Shown: positions 44,976 through 54,326 of the stretch, in pieces
Position numbering within the stretch: the first letter of the stretch is position 1
Layout: each line of letters starts with the position of its first letter
Translations under genes and position numbers: made by a program
Assembly (NCBI RefSeq): GCF_900184035.1
Contig: NZ_FXWP01000013.1
Span: 186,001 to 250,000 of the forward strand
From: Kosakonia pseudosacchari
Lineage (GTDB): Bacteria > Pseudomonadota > Gammaproteobacteria > Enterobacterales > Enterobacteriaceae
Reading direction: 5' to 3'
DNA length: 64,000 nucleotides
Notes under the pieces: model-generated
What the model saw: only the letters and a program-made list of their open reading frames with translations
Told to the model about the DNA's origin: nothing
The model's database searches: none

Positions 44976-46061
44976 ATGAGCCTATTGAAAGAATTAGATG
45001 AAGCTAAAAGAGAAATAATTAAAGATGGATTTGACATGTCTGTCGGCGAGTTAATTAGGATATATGAAAGAGAGGAGATGGTAATAAACCCTGTTTATCA
45101 GCGTCTTTATCGTTGGGACGAGTCCCAGAAAACACGGTTTATTGAATCTTTATTGCTTGGCATTCCTATTCCACCAATTTTCGTCTTTACTAGTGAAGAT
45201 GGTCGTTGGGAAGTTATTGATGGATTACAACGATTATCAACAATTTTTGAATTTGCAGGAGTTCTGAAAGACGGTGATGGGAAAATTAAAGATTTTTTTA
45301 TTCCTTCTGGGACTAAAGCTTTACCTTCGCTCGATGGTTTAAAATGGGATGCGGTCAATCCTGATGAAAAACTACCTTTATCAGTTCGTCTGGATTTTGA
45401 ACGCTCGCGGATCCGAGTTGAGATTCTAAAGAAAGAGAGTGATGAAAAAACTAAATTTGATCTTTTTGAACGGTTGAATACCGGAGGATCATCTCTGACA
45501 CCACAAGAAGTTCGAAATTGTATCATGATTATGATCAATCCTGCTTTCTTCAACAAAATTGAAGAGCTGAGCAAATATCCAGCGTTTGTCAATATTAACC
45601 TTCAAACAGAGAAAGCAAAACTCGAACAAAAACCAATTGAATTAGTTTTAAGGTTCTTGGCATATCGTTATAAGCAATATGATAGAAGTGTAGATATCAA
45701 TGAATGGTTAAGCTCTGTTGTTTATGATATGAGTAAAGATGAGCAATATGATATTGACAGTGAGGCGGAAATTTTTAAGAGGACGCTTTCTGTTTTGGAA
45801 AAAAGTGCCGGACAAGATTCTTTCAAAAAATATGATGGCACTTCATTTTCAAGAAATTTTCTTATTTCGAGTTTCGAAGTAATTACGCACGGTATTGCCA
45901 CTAATATTGATATATATGAAGGGCATAATACGAAGTACATTGTTGATAAAATAAAAGGCTTATGGCAAATGGATGATTTTATTAAATATGCCAAGGCGGG
46001 TGTTACTGCCTCTACACGGCTAATTAATACGCTTCCTAATGCAGCTAGGTGGTTTAGCTAA
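44976..46061 (+). CDS. DUF262 domain protein (GmrS/ParB-fold-like)
   Basis: 361 residues, visibly AT-rich compared with neighbours. The N-terminal 200 residues match DUF262: NPVYQRLYRWDESQKTRFIE near residue 38, IPIPPIFVFTSEDGRWEV, DGLQRLSTIFEFA near 85 (the DGQQR-type nucleotide motif, here DGLQR) and FERLNTGGSSLTPQEVRN near 168. It lacks the C-terminal HNH (DUF1524) nuclease of full-length GmrSD enzymes. It is followed by a HEPN nuclease gene overlapping by one base (TAATG). ATG 44976 is preceded by AAGGA. DUF262 proteins sense or cut modified DNA in several anti-phage systems; a defence role is expected. Confidence 0.85.
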   Translation: MSLLKELDEAKREIIKDGFDMSVGELIRIYEREEMVINPVYQRLYRWDESQKTRFIESLLLGIPIPPIFVFTSEDGRWEVIDGLQRLSTIFEFAGVLKDGDGKIKDFFIPSGTKALPSLDGLKWDAVNPDEKLPLSVRLDFERSRIRVEILKKESDEKTKFDLFERLNTGGSSLTPQEVRNCIMIMINPAFFNKIEELSKYPAFVNINLQTEKAKLEQKPIELVLRFLAYRYKQYDRSVDINEWLSSVVYDMSKDEQYDIDSEAEIFKRTLSVLEKSAGQDSFKKYDGTSFSRNFLISSFEVITHGIATNIDIYEGHNTKYIVDKIKGLWQMDDFIKYAKAGVTASTRLINTLPNAARWFS

Positions 46062-46711
46062 TGGAGATAAGAACTCTAGAACAGCTCAGTAGAGCTCTAA
46101 CAAATGAATTAGCCTGGAGGAAAGTTGAAATTTCTCACTTACGTATACAGGCTAAAGACAAGAGTGGAGCACTTCAAAATACTTTGATTAGGGCTGGGGT
46201 TGCGATGAGCTACTCTCATTGGGAAGGGTTCGTGAAGCAAGCCACAGAGTTTTTTCTTCAGTTTTTAAATTTTCAAAGGATTAACGTCAGCCTTTTAGAA
46301 TATGTATATGCTACTCATTTCTTTAAAAATGAAATATATGGGTTTGCACAAACTAAAGACGTAATTACTTCAGTTAGGTTGTTGGAAGCAATTTTTGCCA
46401 AAGGTAATGATGTGGCGAAAATAAAACATGAAAATTACGTTGACACAGAGTCAAACTTAAGTTCAGTGGTTTTTGATAATATTGCTAAATCTATTGGTGT
46501 AGATACTTCTTTTTATAAGGATTATTATCCTTATATTGATGAATCATTAGTGAGTAATCGCAATGGTATTGCCCATGGTGAAAAACTCCTCATTGATTAT
46601 AAGATGATGTCTGGATTAACAGATAAAGTAATCGTATTGATGGAGAAGTATAAAACAGACATAGAAAATATTTGCTGTCAACAAAGTTACCTTAAAAAAG
46701 ATGTTGTATAG
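46061..46711 (+). CDS. HEPN-like nuclease (MAE_28990/MAE_18760 family)
   Basis: 216 residues, AT-rich, helical. The first part has GVAMSYSHWEGFVKQATEFF near residue 45, the family's characteristic 'Y.HWEGFVK'. The catalytic HEPN motif is seen in LVSNRNGIAHGEKL near residue 163 (R-x4-H). HEPN proteins are mostly RNases; paired with DUF262 the likely picture is a sensor plus a cell-suicide RNase that stops phage growth. Start overlaps the DUF262 stop by one base, so translation is coupled. Confidence 0.85.
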   Translation: MEIRTLEQLSRALTNELAWRKVEISHLRIQAKDKSGALQNTLIRAGVAMSYSHWEGFVKQATEFFLQFLNFQRINVSLLEYVYATHFFKNEIYGFAQTKDVITSVRLLEAIFAKGNDVAKIKHENYVDTESNLSSVVFDNIAKSIGVDTSFYKDYYPYIDESLVSNRNGIAHGEKLLIDYKMMSGLTDKVIVLMEKYKTDIENICCQQSYLKKDVV

Positions 46712-46753
46712 CAGTGGATGTTTTTTTTGTGATTTATTAGATTTTACTATATT

Positions 46754-46784
46754 AGGCTATCATTAATTTTTTGATGGCCTTTTT
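46754..46784 (+). terminator. Terminator of the DUF262-HEPN operon
   Basis: AGGCTATCA pairs with TGATGGCCT (one G-T pair), followed by four T, 42 bases after the HEPN stop. Confidence 0.75.
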
Positions 46785-46984
46785 ATAATTACTCTGATGG
46801 TTATTTTTTATTGTAAGATTTCAAATGTATTTATAAGATTAATATATTTATTGGACTTGTTTTTAACAAGTGTTAAATAGTTGTAGATATTATAATGATG
46901 ATTGGTTTTATATAAGCGGTGCTTGATTGTAAAATTGCTTTGATATTTTTTTATTCTTTTTGGAGGCATTTTGGAACTGCATTT

Positions 46985-47015
46985 TGCCTGTCTTTACTAT
47001 GAGTAAAAACAGGCA
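46985..47015 (-). terminator. Candidate terminator of the mtnBCD operon
   Basis: TGCCTGT and ACAGGCA enclose a second stem TTTAC/GTAAA, 22 bases after the mtnD stop on the minus strand. The T tract on that strand is short, so it is a moderate terminator. Confidence 0.5.
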
Positions 47016-47036
47016 TACAAGATAAATATATTTTTA

Positions 47037-47579
47037 TCACGCCAACCGCGGATACCCGTCTGCAATTTCACTGCCGGTAAACTGCGCGATCCACCCCTCG
47101 GGATTATCAAAAATCCGGATGGCGGTGAAGTTTGGCTCTGAGCCCATATCAAACCAGTGCGGAGTTCCGGCGGGGACGGAAATCAGGTCGTTTTTTACGC
47201 ACAGCACCTGATAAACTTCGCTGCCGATGTGCAGGCAAAACAGCCCTGCGCCTTCCACAAAGAAGCGCACTTCATCTTCGCCGTGCGTATGTTCATTGAG
47301 AAACTTGGCACGCATCGCCTCTTTCTGCGGGTTGTCGGCACGTAGGCTGATCACATCCCAGCTCTGATAACCTTTCTCGGCCACCAGTTTGTCGATGGCG
47401 TGCTGATAAGCGGTGATCACCGTCTCCGGCGTCGGGTTGGCGCCGAGATCGCGGTCGGCCTGCCAGCGTTCAAAACGTACGCCTTTGGCGTTCAGTTTTT
47501 GCTGGATCTCTGCGCCGTCGGTGCTGTGCCACACCGGCGTGCTGGCATCGGTATCGGTGTAAATCGTCAGTGCGCTCAT
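47037..47579 (-). CDS. mtnD: Acireductone dioxygenase MtnD
   Basis: Oxidises acireductone to the keto precursor of methionine and formate (iron form) or to a carbon-monoxide shunt (nickel form). 180 residues, cupin fold. Metal ligands: [12 protein letters not shown] near residue 95 (two His and Glu) and [12 protein letters not shown] with the last His near 140. Its start overlaps the end of mtnC by four bases. Last gene of mtnBCD on the minus strand. Confidence 0.96.
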   Translation of the reverse strand: MSALTIYTDTDASTPVWHSTDGAEIQQKLNAKGVRFERWQADRDLGANPTPETVITAYQHAIDKLVAEKGYQSWDVISLRADNPQKEAMRAKFLNEHTHGEDEVRFFVEGAGLFCLHIGSEVYQVLCVKNDLISVPAGTPHWFDMGSEPNFTAIRIFDNPEGWIAQFTGSEIADGYPRLA

Positions 47580-48265
47580 GAAGGGATCTGCTCCGGCTGA
47601 ATGTTGCTGAAAGAGGGAACCTGGTAATGATGGCTGGCTGCGTCATCATCGCCGCGAATCAGTTGCGTGGTGCGAAACCCTGCCGCTTCGGCGGCATCCA
47701 GCTCCTGGTGAATATCGGAGAGGAACAAAATGGCGGCAGGCGGCAGCCCAATTTGCGCCGCAATATTGCGGTACGACTGCACATCGCGTTTCGCGCCAAC
47801 CAGCGTGTCGAAATACCCGCTGAACAGAGGAGTAATATCACCTTCGTCGCTGTAGCCAAATAACAGTTTTTGCGCTGCAACGGAGCCCGAGGAATATACA
47901 TACAGATCAATACCCTGCGCTTTCCATTTCTCAAGCTGGGGCAACACGTCCGGGTAGAGGTGCCCTTTGAAATCGCCATTTACATAACCGTCGCGCCAGA
48001 TAATGCCCTGCAACGCTTTCAGCGCCGTTGATTTGCGATCTTCATCCATAAAAGCAAACAGCACCTCAATCAGTTCGGCGGTGCTGGCCTCTGGCTGGGC
48101 GATCTCTTCCCGCAGGTTATCAAGAATGGTGCTGACCGGTTCGTTGTACTGCTCCGCCGTGACAAACGCCGCCAGGCGTTCGCGGGCGTAAGGAAACAGG
48201 ACGTTGTGCACAAAGCGGATATCACTGGTGGTGCCTTCAATATCGGTAACGATAGCGCGGATCAT
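47576..48265 (-). CDS. mtnC: Enolase-phosphatase MtnC (E1)
   Basis: Converts 2,3-diketo-5-methylthiopentyl phosphate to acireductone by enolisation and dephosphorylation. 229 residues from ATG 48265, a HAD-family phosphatase. Motifs: [17 protein letters not shown] with the nucleophile Asp at residue 7, [16 protein letters not shown] near 120, and [16 protein letters not shown] near 175. Overlaps mtnB and mtnD by four bases each. Confidence 0.96.
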   Translation of the reverse strand: MIRAIVTDIEGTTSDIRFVHNVLFPYARERLAAFVTAEQYNEPVSTILDNLREEIAQPEASTAELIEVLFAFMDEDRKSTALKALQGIIWRDGYVNGDFKGHLYPDVLPQLEKWKAQGIDLYVYSSGSVAAQKLLFGYSDEGDITPLFSGYFDTLVGAKRDVQSYRNIAAQIGLPPAAILFLSDIHQELDAAEAAGFRTTQLIRGDDDAASHHYQVPSFSNIQPEQIPS

Positions 48266-48876
48266 GGTTTCTCCAGCAGGCGACGCTGCATTTCGCATTC
48301 AAATAAAAATTCCAGCCCTTCCAGGTGACGGCGGGCTTCGGCGACATCGCGCCCCCAGCAGGTTAGCCCGTGGCCGCGCAGCAGAAAACCATAGCGCAAC
48401 GGATGGGTCTGCGCATAGTCAGCGATGCGCGCCGCCAGCGCGTCGATATCCTGGTCGTTGTCGAAAATCGCCACCGGCACGGTGTCCAGGTGCGTGGTCT
48501 GGCCGCTGAGCGATTTTTGCATTTCAAAACCGTTCAGCAGCAGGGCAGGGGATTTCTCCACGCGCGACAGCACCGTTGCGTTCACCGTGTGCACGTGCAG
48601 CACGGCGTTGGCGTCCGGGTAGAGGCGATAAATCAGGGTGTGCAGGCCGGTTTCCGCCGAGGGTTTACGCCCGGAAGGGGCATGGTTATCGGCAATGGAA
48701 ACCTGCAAAAAGTCCGCCGTGGTCAGGCTGCCTTTGTCTTTGCCGGATTCGCTCAGCCAGCACCAGTCGGCATCCTGGCGTACGGACATATTGCCGCCGG
48801 TGGCAGGCGCCCAGCCTTTGGCGCCTATCCAGTGGCAGGCGGCGACGAGTTGTTGGAGTTGCAGGTTGTCGGTCAT
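48262..48876 (-). CDS. mtnB: Methylthioribulose-1-phosphate dehydratase MtnB
   Basis: Dehydrates methylthioribulose 1-phosphate. 204 residues, class II aldolase-like zinc enzyme. Metal and active-site features: [20 protein letters not shown] near residue 27, [12 protein letters not shown] near 97 and the His in [12 protein letters not shown] near 165. First gene of mtnBCD, divergent from mtnE, with a MetJ operator in the 117-base gap. Confidence 0.95.
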   Translation of the reverse strand: MTDNLQLQQLVAACHWIGAKGWAPATGGNMSVRQDADWCWLSESGKDKGSLTTADFLQVSIADNHAPSGRKPSAETGLHTLIYRLYPDANAVLHVHTVNATVLSRVEKSPALLLNGFEMQKSLSGQTTHLDTVPVAIFDNDQDIDALAARIADYAQTHPLRYGFLLRGHGLTCWGRDVAEARRHLEGLEFLFECEMQRRLLEKP

Positions 48877-48910
48877 CGCACTTCCTTAATAAGGAATATT
48901 GTTATCGTAT

Positions 48911-48926
48911 AGACGTCTAAGCGTCT
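48911..48926. promoter_or_regulatory. Tandem MetJ boxes between mtnB and mtnE
   Basis: A perfect MetJ box AGACGTCT (48911-48918) is followed in register by AAGCGTCT (six of eight). Two adjacent boxes are the minimal MetJ operator. It should repress mtnBCD and mtnE when S-adenosylmethionine is high. Confidence 0.8.
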
Positions 48927-48993
48927 TGATTGCCAAATACTAGCATCGTGTTATAGTGGCGGCAACACGCGTATGACAAGCAGGCACACAACA

Positions 48994-50154
48994 ATGAGCA
49001 ATAACGCACTGATTCCACAAAGTAAACTTCCCGCACTTGGCACCACCATCTTCACGCAAATGAGCGCCCTGGCGCAGCAGCACCAGGCGATTAATCTGTC
49101 GCAGGGCTTCCCGGATTTCGACGGCCCGCGCTATTTGCAGGAGCGGTTGGCGTTTCATGTGGCGCAGGGGGCGAATCAGTACGCGCCGATGACCGGCGTG
49201 CAGGCGTTACGTGAAGCGATTGCTGATAAAACAGCGGAGCTGTACGGCCATAAACCGGATGCCAACACCGATATTACGGTGACCGCCGGGGCGACCGAAG
49301 CGCTGTACGCGGCAATCACCGCGCTGGTGCGCCAGGGCGATGAGGTGATCTGTTTTGATCCGAGTTACGACAGTTACGCGCCAGCGGTGGAGCTTTCCGG
49401 CGGGGTGCTGAAACGCATTGCGCTGCAACCGCCGCATTTTCGCGTCGACTGGCAGCAGTTTGCCGCGCAGCTCAGCGATCGTACGCGGCTGGTGATTTTG
49501 AACACGCCGCACAACCCGTCGGCGACGGTGTGGCAAAAGGCGGATTTCGCCGCGTTGTGGCAGGCGATTGCCGAACGGGAAATCTATGTGCTGAGCGATG
49601 AAGTCTACGAGCACATCTGTTTTGTCGAAGAGGGGCATGCCAGCGTGCTGGCGCATCCGCAACTGCGCGAACGGGCGGTGGCGGTGTCGTCATTTGGCAA
49701 AACCTACCATATGACCGGCTGGAAAGTGGGGTACTGTGTAGCGCCCGCCGCCATTAGCGCGGAGCTGCGCAAAGTGCACCAGTATCTGACTTTTGCCGTG
49801 AATACCCCGGCGCAACTGGCGCTGGCGGATATGCTGCGCGCCGAACCAGAACATTATCGTGAGTTACCGGAGTTTTACCGCGCGCGGCGCGATGTGCTGG
49901 TCAATGCGCTGGCGAGCAGCAAACTGGAGATTTTGCCGTGCGAAGGCACGTATTTTCTGCTGGCCGATTACAGCGCGATCTCCGATCTGGATGACGTGAG
50001 CTTCTGCCAGTGGCTGACAAAAGAGGTGGGCGTGGCGGCGATCCCGCTGTCGGTGTTCTGCGCCGATCCCTTCCCGCACAAACTCATTCGCCTGTGCTTC
50101 GCCAAACAGGAATCGACGCTGCGGGCGGCGGCAGAGCGCCTGTGTAAGCTGTAA
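48994..50154 (+). CDS. mtnE: Methionine aminotransferase MtnE (YbdL)
   Basis: Transaminates 2-oxo-4-methylthiobutyrate to methionine, the last salvage step. 386 residues from ATG 48994, equal to E. coli YbdL. Fold type I PLP enzyme: TAGATEALYAAITALVRQGD near residue 96, NTPHNPSATVW near 177 and the PLP lysine in SSFGKTYHMTGWKVGY near 230-246. An upstream in-frame ATG (48973) would add seven residues; the E. coli protein starts as chosen. Confidence 0.95.
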   Translation: MSNNALIPQSKLPALGTTIFTQMSALAQQHQAINLSQGFPDFDGPRYLQERLAFHVAQGANQYAPMTGVQALREAIADKTAELYGHKPDANTDITVTAGATEALYAAITALVRQGDEVICFDPSYDSYAPAVELSGGVLKRIALQPPHFRVDWQQFAAQLSDRTRLVILNTPHNPSATVWQKADFAALWQAIAEREIYVLSDEVYEHICFVEEGHASVLAHPQLRERAVAVSSFGKTYHMTGWKVGYCVAPAAISAELRKVHQYLTFAVNTPAQLALADMLRAEPEHYRELPEFYRARRDVLVNALASSKLEILPCEGTYFLLADYSAISDLDDVSFCQWLTKEVGVAAIPLSVFCADPFPHKLIRLCFAKQESTLRAAAERLCKL

Positions 50155-50161
50155 CGCTTCC

Positions 50162-50184
50162 CGGCGGTGCCACCCGCGCCGCCG
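50162..50184. terminator. Hairpin between convergent mtnE and dsbG
   Basis: CGGCGG and CCGCCG with an eleven-base loop fill the space between the two stop codons. No T tract; a weak bidirectional signal. Confidence 0.45.
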
Positions 50185-50931
50185 TTATTTCTCGCCCATA
50201 ATCGTTTTCAGTTTTTCCGCGTCCGGTAAACCCACTTCCTGCTGTAACACATTGTCTTCATTCATGTAGTAAATGGCAGGCGTGGCGTTCGCGCCGAGAT
50301 CGTCCATGATTTTCTGGTTGATATTGAGCTTTTTCATCATTTCCGGCGGTACGCTTTTCGGCAGCGTGAGCGCCATTTTGCCGTTGGATTGTTCAAAGTC
50401 GTGCCAGCTTTTCGCCGGATCTTTGGCGCTCATAATGGCCGCCGCCGCCGCCGGGCTTTCCGGTTTGATCACGCCCACCAGCAGCGTGCGGATCTGCACT
50501 TTGCCGGATTCCACCCACGGGCGCGCCTGCTGCCAGAACTGTTTGCAGTATGGGCAATACGGGTCGGCAAATACGTACACCACGCGCGGTGCCTCTTTTT
50601 TGCCATCCAGCAGCCAGTCGGCTTTTTCCATTTGCTGCCACAGCGCACGGCCCGCCGGGGCGTAAATTTCTTTGGCGATCAACTTTTCGCTCAGATTGGT
50701 GCCCGCGTCATCGTACATATAGCCGGAGATGGCGTGTTTGCCGTCCGGCGTGACATAAATGGTGACGCCCATTTCCTGATATTTGCCGAGGTAGCCTTTC
50801 ATACCACCGGGCGCGTCGAAGGATTTGATGATGGTGATGCCTTGCTTTTCAATGGCTTTTACTGGCGCGGGCAGTTCTTCGGCGTGCAGAGTCAGCGGGA
50901 GCAGGGTCAGCATTAACAGGCGCTTGAGCAT
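50185..50931 (-). CDS. dsbG: Periplasmic thiol:disulphide interchange protein DsbG
   Basis: Keeps single cysteines of periplasmic proteins reduced and isomerises disulphides, recharged by DsbD. 248 residues from ATG 50931, the E. coli length. Signal peptide [18 protein letters not shown]-terminal dimer domain, then thioredoxin-like domain with the active site [15 protein letters not shown] near 126-134 and cis-Pro in [10 protein letters not shown] near 222. Upstream and divergent from ahpC, as in E. coli. Confidence 0.94.
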   Translation of the reverse strand: MLKRLLMLTLLPLTLHAEELPAPVKAIEKQGITIIKSFDAPGGMKGYLGKYQEMGVTIYVTPDGKHAISGYMYDDAGTNLSEKLIAKEIYAPAGRALWQQMEKADWLLDGKKEAPRVVYVFADPYCPYCKQFWQQARPWVESGKVQIRTLLVGVIKPESPAAAAAIMSAKDPAKSWHDFEQSNGKMALTLPKSVPPEMMKKLNINQKIMDDLGANATPAIYYMNEDNVLQQEVGLPDAEKLKTIMGEK

Positions 50932-51046
50932 AAAATTCCTTATAAAACAGGGGGAAAGAGCAAGGTAGAGAAAACCTATCACAACCATCGGTAAGACCGC
51001 CGGGGAAAGCATTGTCCTCATCTGCCTGCAGTGGTGTAATCAACGA

Positions 51047-51154
51047 CGCTTGATGACCAACAGGTTATGAGCGCAACGCAAAGCCAGCTTGCTGGCGCTG
51101 AAGTTACCCACGGGTATTTCAGGTATCGAGGCCACCCGTCGCGGTGGCCTTTTT
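51047..51154 (+). ncRNA. Candidate small RNA upstream of ahpC
   Basis: On the plus strand, TTGTCC (51012-51017), 17 bases, TGTAAT (51035-51040) look like a sigma-70 promoter. Downstream come hairpins GCCAGC/GCTGGC and TACCC/GGGTA, then a strong terminator GGCCACC, loop, GGTGGCC and five T (51130-51154). No annotated gene explains this terminator, since the nearest plus-strand gene upstream (mtnE) ends at 50154 and ahpC starts at 51297. A 46-codon frame (ATG 51078) overlaps it but runs past the terminator, so it is unlikely to be the message. Confidence 0.5.
51130..51154 (+). terminator. Rho-independent terminator upstream of ahpC
   Basis: GGCCACC (51130-51136) and GGTGGCC (51143-51149) with a six-base loop, followed by TTTTT. 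Oriented on the plus strand, it would end a transcript starting between dsbG and this point. It does not belong to dsbG, which runs the other way. Confidence 0.8.
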
Positions 51155-51192
51155 ACTTTTGGCAATTCAGCCGTTCACAAGGTTGCTCGTTG

Positions 51193-51290
51193 TGGGTTGT
51201 TAGCTAACACTTATTGATTTGATAAAGCAAACGCATTGGCTCAATCAATCGAAGTTCGTTAACTTACATCCCAACGAAAACACGGAGGAA
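51193..51290. promoter_or_regulatory. ahpC promoter and probable OxyR site
   Basis: From GGGTTGTTAGCTAAC through TTATTGATTTGATAA to the ribosome site GGAGGAAG the sequence is close to my memory of the E. coli ahpC promoter region, which OxyR activates under peroxide stress. The palindrome GTTAGCTAAC is at 51199-51208. The exact OxyR contacts cannot be read by eye. Confidence 0.6.
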
Positions 51291-51296
51291 GTATAG

Positions 51297-51860
51297 ATGT
51301 CCTTAATTAATACCAAGATCAAACCTTTTAAAAACCAGGCGTTCAAAAACGGTGAGTTCATCGAAGTAACCGAGAAAGATACCGAAGGCCGCTGGAGCGT
51401 CTTCTTCTTCTACCCGGCTGACTTCACCTTCGTATGCCCGACTGAACTGGGCGACGTGGCTGACCACTACGAAGAGCTGCAGAAACTGGGCGTGGACGTT
51501 TACTCTGTTTCCACCGACACCCACTTCACTCATAAAGCGTGGCACAGCAGCTCCGAAACTATCGCAAAAATCAAATATGCGATGATCGGCGACCCGACTG
51601 GCGCCCTGACCCGTAACTTCGACAACATGCGTGAAAATGAAGGTCTGGCAGATCGTGCAACCTTCGTGGTTGACCCGCAGGGCATCATCCAGGCTATCGA
51701 AGTCACCGCTGAAGGCATCGGCCGCGACGCATCTGATCTGCTGCGTAAAATCAAAGCAGCACAGTACGTGGCTTCTCACCCGGGTGAAGTGTGCCCGGCG
51801 AAATGGAAAGAGGGTGAAGCGACGTTGGCTCCTTCTCTTGACCTGGTCGGCAAAATCTAA
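51297..51860 (+). CDS. ahpC: Alkyl hydroperoxide reductase subunit AhpC
   Basis: Typical 2-Cys peroxiredoxin that reduces H2O2 and organic peroxides in the cytoplasm. 187 residues, the E. coli length. Peroxidatic Cys in [11 protein letters not shown] at residue 47 and resolving Cys in GEVCPAKW at 166. Ribosome site ACGGAGGAAG. Followed by an attenuator-like hairpin and by ahpF, which re-reduces it. Confidence 0.98.
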   Translation: MSLINTKIKPFKNQAFKNGEFIEVTEKDTEGRWSVFFFYPADFTFVCPTELGDVADHYEELQKLGVDVYSVSTDTHFTHKAWHSSSETIAKIKYAMIGDPTGALTRNFDNMRENEGLADRATFVVDPQGIIQAIEVTAEGIGRDASDLLRKIKAAQYVASHPGEVCPAKWKEGEATLAPSLDLVGKI

Positions 51861-51996
51861 AAATTCCGGCGTCTTTCATGCCACAGGCGCGTTGGCTGCG
51901 CTTATTCACCCCGGTCACTTACTTTTGTAAGCTTCCGGGGATTCATAAGCTTGCCGCCTTTCTGTGACAAGAAATACTTCGGAAATTACTATTGTT

Positions 51997-52023
51997 AACG
52001 GGTGCTTTTGGGTACCCGTTTTA
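51997..52023 (+). terminator. Attenuator-like hairpin between ahpC and ahpF
   Basis: AACGGGT (51997-52003) pairs with ACCCGTT (52014-52020), followed by TTA. A weak terminator that lets some reading through to ahpF, giving more AhpC than AhpF. Confidence 0.5.
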
Positions 52024-52102
52024 CTCAGCACCATGATGCAAGTTGCATTAATGCAGCCTTAAACAATTCGGCTTGCATGATGATGTTTTAAGGGAGAACG
52101 TT

Positions 52103-53668
52103 ATGCTCGACACCACGATGAAAACCCAGCTCAAGGCCTATCTTGAGAAACTGACCAAACCTGTTGAGTTGATTGCTACGCTGGATGACAGTGCGAAATC
52201 GGCAGAAATCAAAGAACTGCTGACTGAAATTGCTGAGCTGTCAGACAAGGTCTCCTTCAAAGAAGACAACAGCCTGGCGGTGCGTAAACCGTCATTTCTG
52301 ATAACCAACCCAGGCGCTAATAACGGCCCGCGTTTTGCCGGTTCGCCGCTGGGTCACGAATTTACGTCACTGGTGCTGGCGCTGCTGTGGACCGGTGGTC
52401 ATCCGTCGAAAGAGGCGCAGGCGCTGCTGGAGCAGATCCGCGATCTGGACGGCGATTTTGAGTTTGAAACCTACTATTCGCTCTCCTGCCACAACTGCCC
52501 GGACGTGGTGCAGGCGCTGAACCTGATGGCGGTGCTGAACCCGCGTATTAAGCACACGGCGATTGATGGCGGTACGTTCCAGAATGAAATCACCGATCGC
52601 AACGTGATGGGTGTTCCTGCGGTGTTCGTCAATGGCCAGGAGTTCGGCCAGGGGCGTATGACGCTGAGCGAAATCGTTGCCAAAATTGATACCGGCGCGG
52701 AAAAACGCGCGGCGGAAGAGCTGAACACGCGTGACGCTTACGACGTGCTGATTGTTGGTTCCGGCCCGGCGGGCGCGGCAGCGGCGGTTTACTCAGCGCG
52801 TAAAGGCATTCGTACCGGTCTGATGGGCGAGCGTTTCGGCGGCCAGGTGCTGGATACCGTTGATATTGAAAACTACATTTCTGTGCCGAAAACTGAAGGC
52901 CAGAAACTGGCGGGCGCGCTGAAAGCGCACGTTGCGGATTACGATGTCGATGTGATTGACAGCCAGAGCGCCAGCAAGCTGGTTCCGGCTGCGGTTGAAG
53001 GCGGTCTGCATCAGATCCAAACCGCGTCCGGCGCGGTACTGAAAGCGCGCAGCATCATCATTGCTACCGGCGCGAAATGGCGCAACATGAATGTGCCGGG
53101 TGAAGATCAGTATCGCACCAAAGGCGTGACTTACTGCCCGCACTGTGACGGCCCGCTGTTTAAAGGCAAACGTGTGGCGGTGATTGGCGGCGGTAACTCC
53201 GGCGTGGAAGCGGCAATCGATCTGGCGGGGATTGTTGAGCACGTTACCCTGCTCGAATTCGCCCCGGAAATGAAAGCTGATCAGGTGTTGCAGGATAAAG
53301 TGCGCAGCCTGAAAAACGTCGACATTATTCTGAACGCACAGACTACCGAAGTGAAAGGTGACGGCAGCAAAGTGACCGGTCTTGAGTACCGCGATCGTGT
53401 GAGCGGCGATGTTCACAGCGTGGCGCTGGCGGGGATTTTCGTGCAGATTGGTCTGTTGCCGAACACCACCTGGCTGGAAGGCGCGATTGAGCGCAACCGC
53501 ATGGGCGAAATCATCATCGACGCCAAATGTGAAACCAGCGTGAAAGGTGTGTTTGCCGCAGGCGACTGCACCACGGTGCCGTACAAACAGATCATTATTG
53601 CCACGGGTGAAGGTGCCAAAGCGTCGCTGAGTTCGTTTGACTACCTCATCCGCACGAAAACTGCGTAA
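52103..53668 (+). CDS. ahpF: Alkyl hydroperoxide reductase subunit AhpF
   Basis: Flavoprotein disulphide reductase that transfers electrons from NADH to AhpC. 521 residues from ATG 52103 (GGGAGAAC upstream), the E. coli length. N-terminal thioredoxin-like pair with CxxC in [10 protein letters not shown] near 129, FAD site [20 protein letters not shown] near 215, second Cxx[11 protein letters not shown] near 345 and NADH site [17 protein letters not shown] near 360. Terminated at 53705-53734. Confidence 0.98.
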   Translation: MLDTTMKTQLKAYLEKLTKPVELIATLDDSAKSAEIKELLTEIAELSDKVSFKEDNSLAVRKPSFLITNPGANNGPRFAGSPLGHEFTSLVLALLWTGGHPSKEAQALLEQIRDLDGDFEFETYYSLSCHNCPDVVQALNLMAVLNPRIKHTAIDGGTFQNEITDRNVMGVPAVFVNGQEFGQGRMTLSEIVAKIDTGAEKRAAEELNTRDAYDVLIVGSGPAGAAAAVYSARKGIRTGLMGERFGGQVLDTVDIENYISVPKTEGQKLAGALKAHVADYDVDVIDSQSASKLVPAAVEGGLHQIQTASGAVLKARSIIIATGAKWRNMNVPGEDQYRTKGVTYCPHCDGPLFKGKRVAVIGGGNSGVEAAIDLAGIVEHVTLLEFAPEMKADQVLQDKVRSLKNVDIILNAQTTEVKGDGSKVTGLEYRDRVSGDVHSVALAGIFVQIGLLPNTTWLEGAIERNRMGEIIIDAKCETSVKGVFAAGDCTTVPYKQIIIATGEGAKASLSSFDYLIRTKTA

Positions 53669-53704
53669 GCAAAAATAAGAAAGTAAACAATACCTGCAAA
53701 TGTA

Positions 53705-53734
53705 AAGAGGCTACCTTTTGGTAGCCTCTTTTTT
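53705..53734 (+). terminator. Terminator of ahpCF
   Basis: AAGAGGCTACC, loop TTTT, GGTAGCCTCTT and four more T. An 11-base perfect stem. Confidence 0.9.
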
Positions 53735-53748
53735 ACGCCTGAGCGTCT

Positions 53749-54177
53749 TTATCTGACCACCAGCACCGGGATGTGCGCATGGCGCACAATATTGGCGGCG
53801 TTCGAGCCGAGCAGATGGGTGGAGATAGACGGGTTACGTGAAGCAATGACCACCATATCTGCCCCGATCTCTTCCGCGAGTTCATTCACCATATCGCGCA
53901 CGTTGCCGAAGTGAACATGGGTTTTGATACGCGAGGCGTCGATATTGAAGTGGGTAATCATGGTGTTCAGGCGCGTTTGCGCTTCCTGTTGCAGATGCTC
54001 TTCGAAACGGCGTATATCAGCGGCGAAACGGTGCAGGCTGAGGCTGGCAGAGGCGGGCAGTACATGCAAAAGATGGATAACGCCTTCACTCTGCGCGAGA
54101 AATTCAGCGTGACGCACGGCTTTGTCGCTTAACTCCATTTCGAAAACATCGACCGGCATAATGATTGTCTTATACAT
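53749..54177 (-). CDS. uspG: Universal stress protein G
   Basis: 142 residues from ATG 54177, as in E. coli UspG (YbdQ). UspA fold, with the ATP-binding loop [20 protein letters not shown] near 100 and the tail [21 protein letters not shown]. UspG is induced by starvation and adhesion-related stress and autophosphorylates. Transcribed alone on the minus strand after rnk. Confidence 0.92.
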   Translation of the reverse strand: MYKTIIMPVDVFEMELSDKAVRHAEFLAQSEGVIHLLHVLPASASLSLHRFAADIRRFEEHLQQEAQTRLNTMITHFNIDASRIKTHVHFGNVRDMVNELAEEIGADMVVIASRNPSISTHLLGSNAANIVRHAHIPVLVVR

Positions 54178-54282
54178 AAACGCTTCTCCCTGTAGGTTAT
54201 GTCCTTCTGATTGAATCATAAACGGGAGGAATATTTTGCTGCCTGGATGGCAAATCTGAAGAATAAACGGGCGGGAACGGAA

Positions 54283-54304
54283 AGAGGATGCGGGCGCATC
54301 CTCT
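54283..54304 (-). terminator. Terminator of rnk
   Basis: On the minus strand AGAGGATGC, loop, GCATCCTCT then TTCC. It starts 22 bases after the rnk stop. Confidence 0.7.
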
Positions 54305-54326
54305 GCATAACAACGCAGGGCGGGGC

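Larger units (their letters stand above)
46712..47036. other. AT-rich gap after the HEPN gene
   Basis: 325 bases, strongly AT-rich, ending abruptly at the GC-rich mtnD. It holds the HEPN terminator (46754-46784) and a hairpin at 46985-47015 (TGCCTGT/ACAGGCA) that may end mtnD transcription on the minus strand. No gene or attachment-type repeat was found. Confidence 0.55.
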
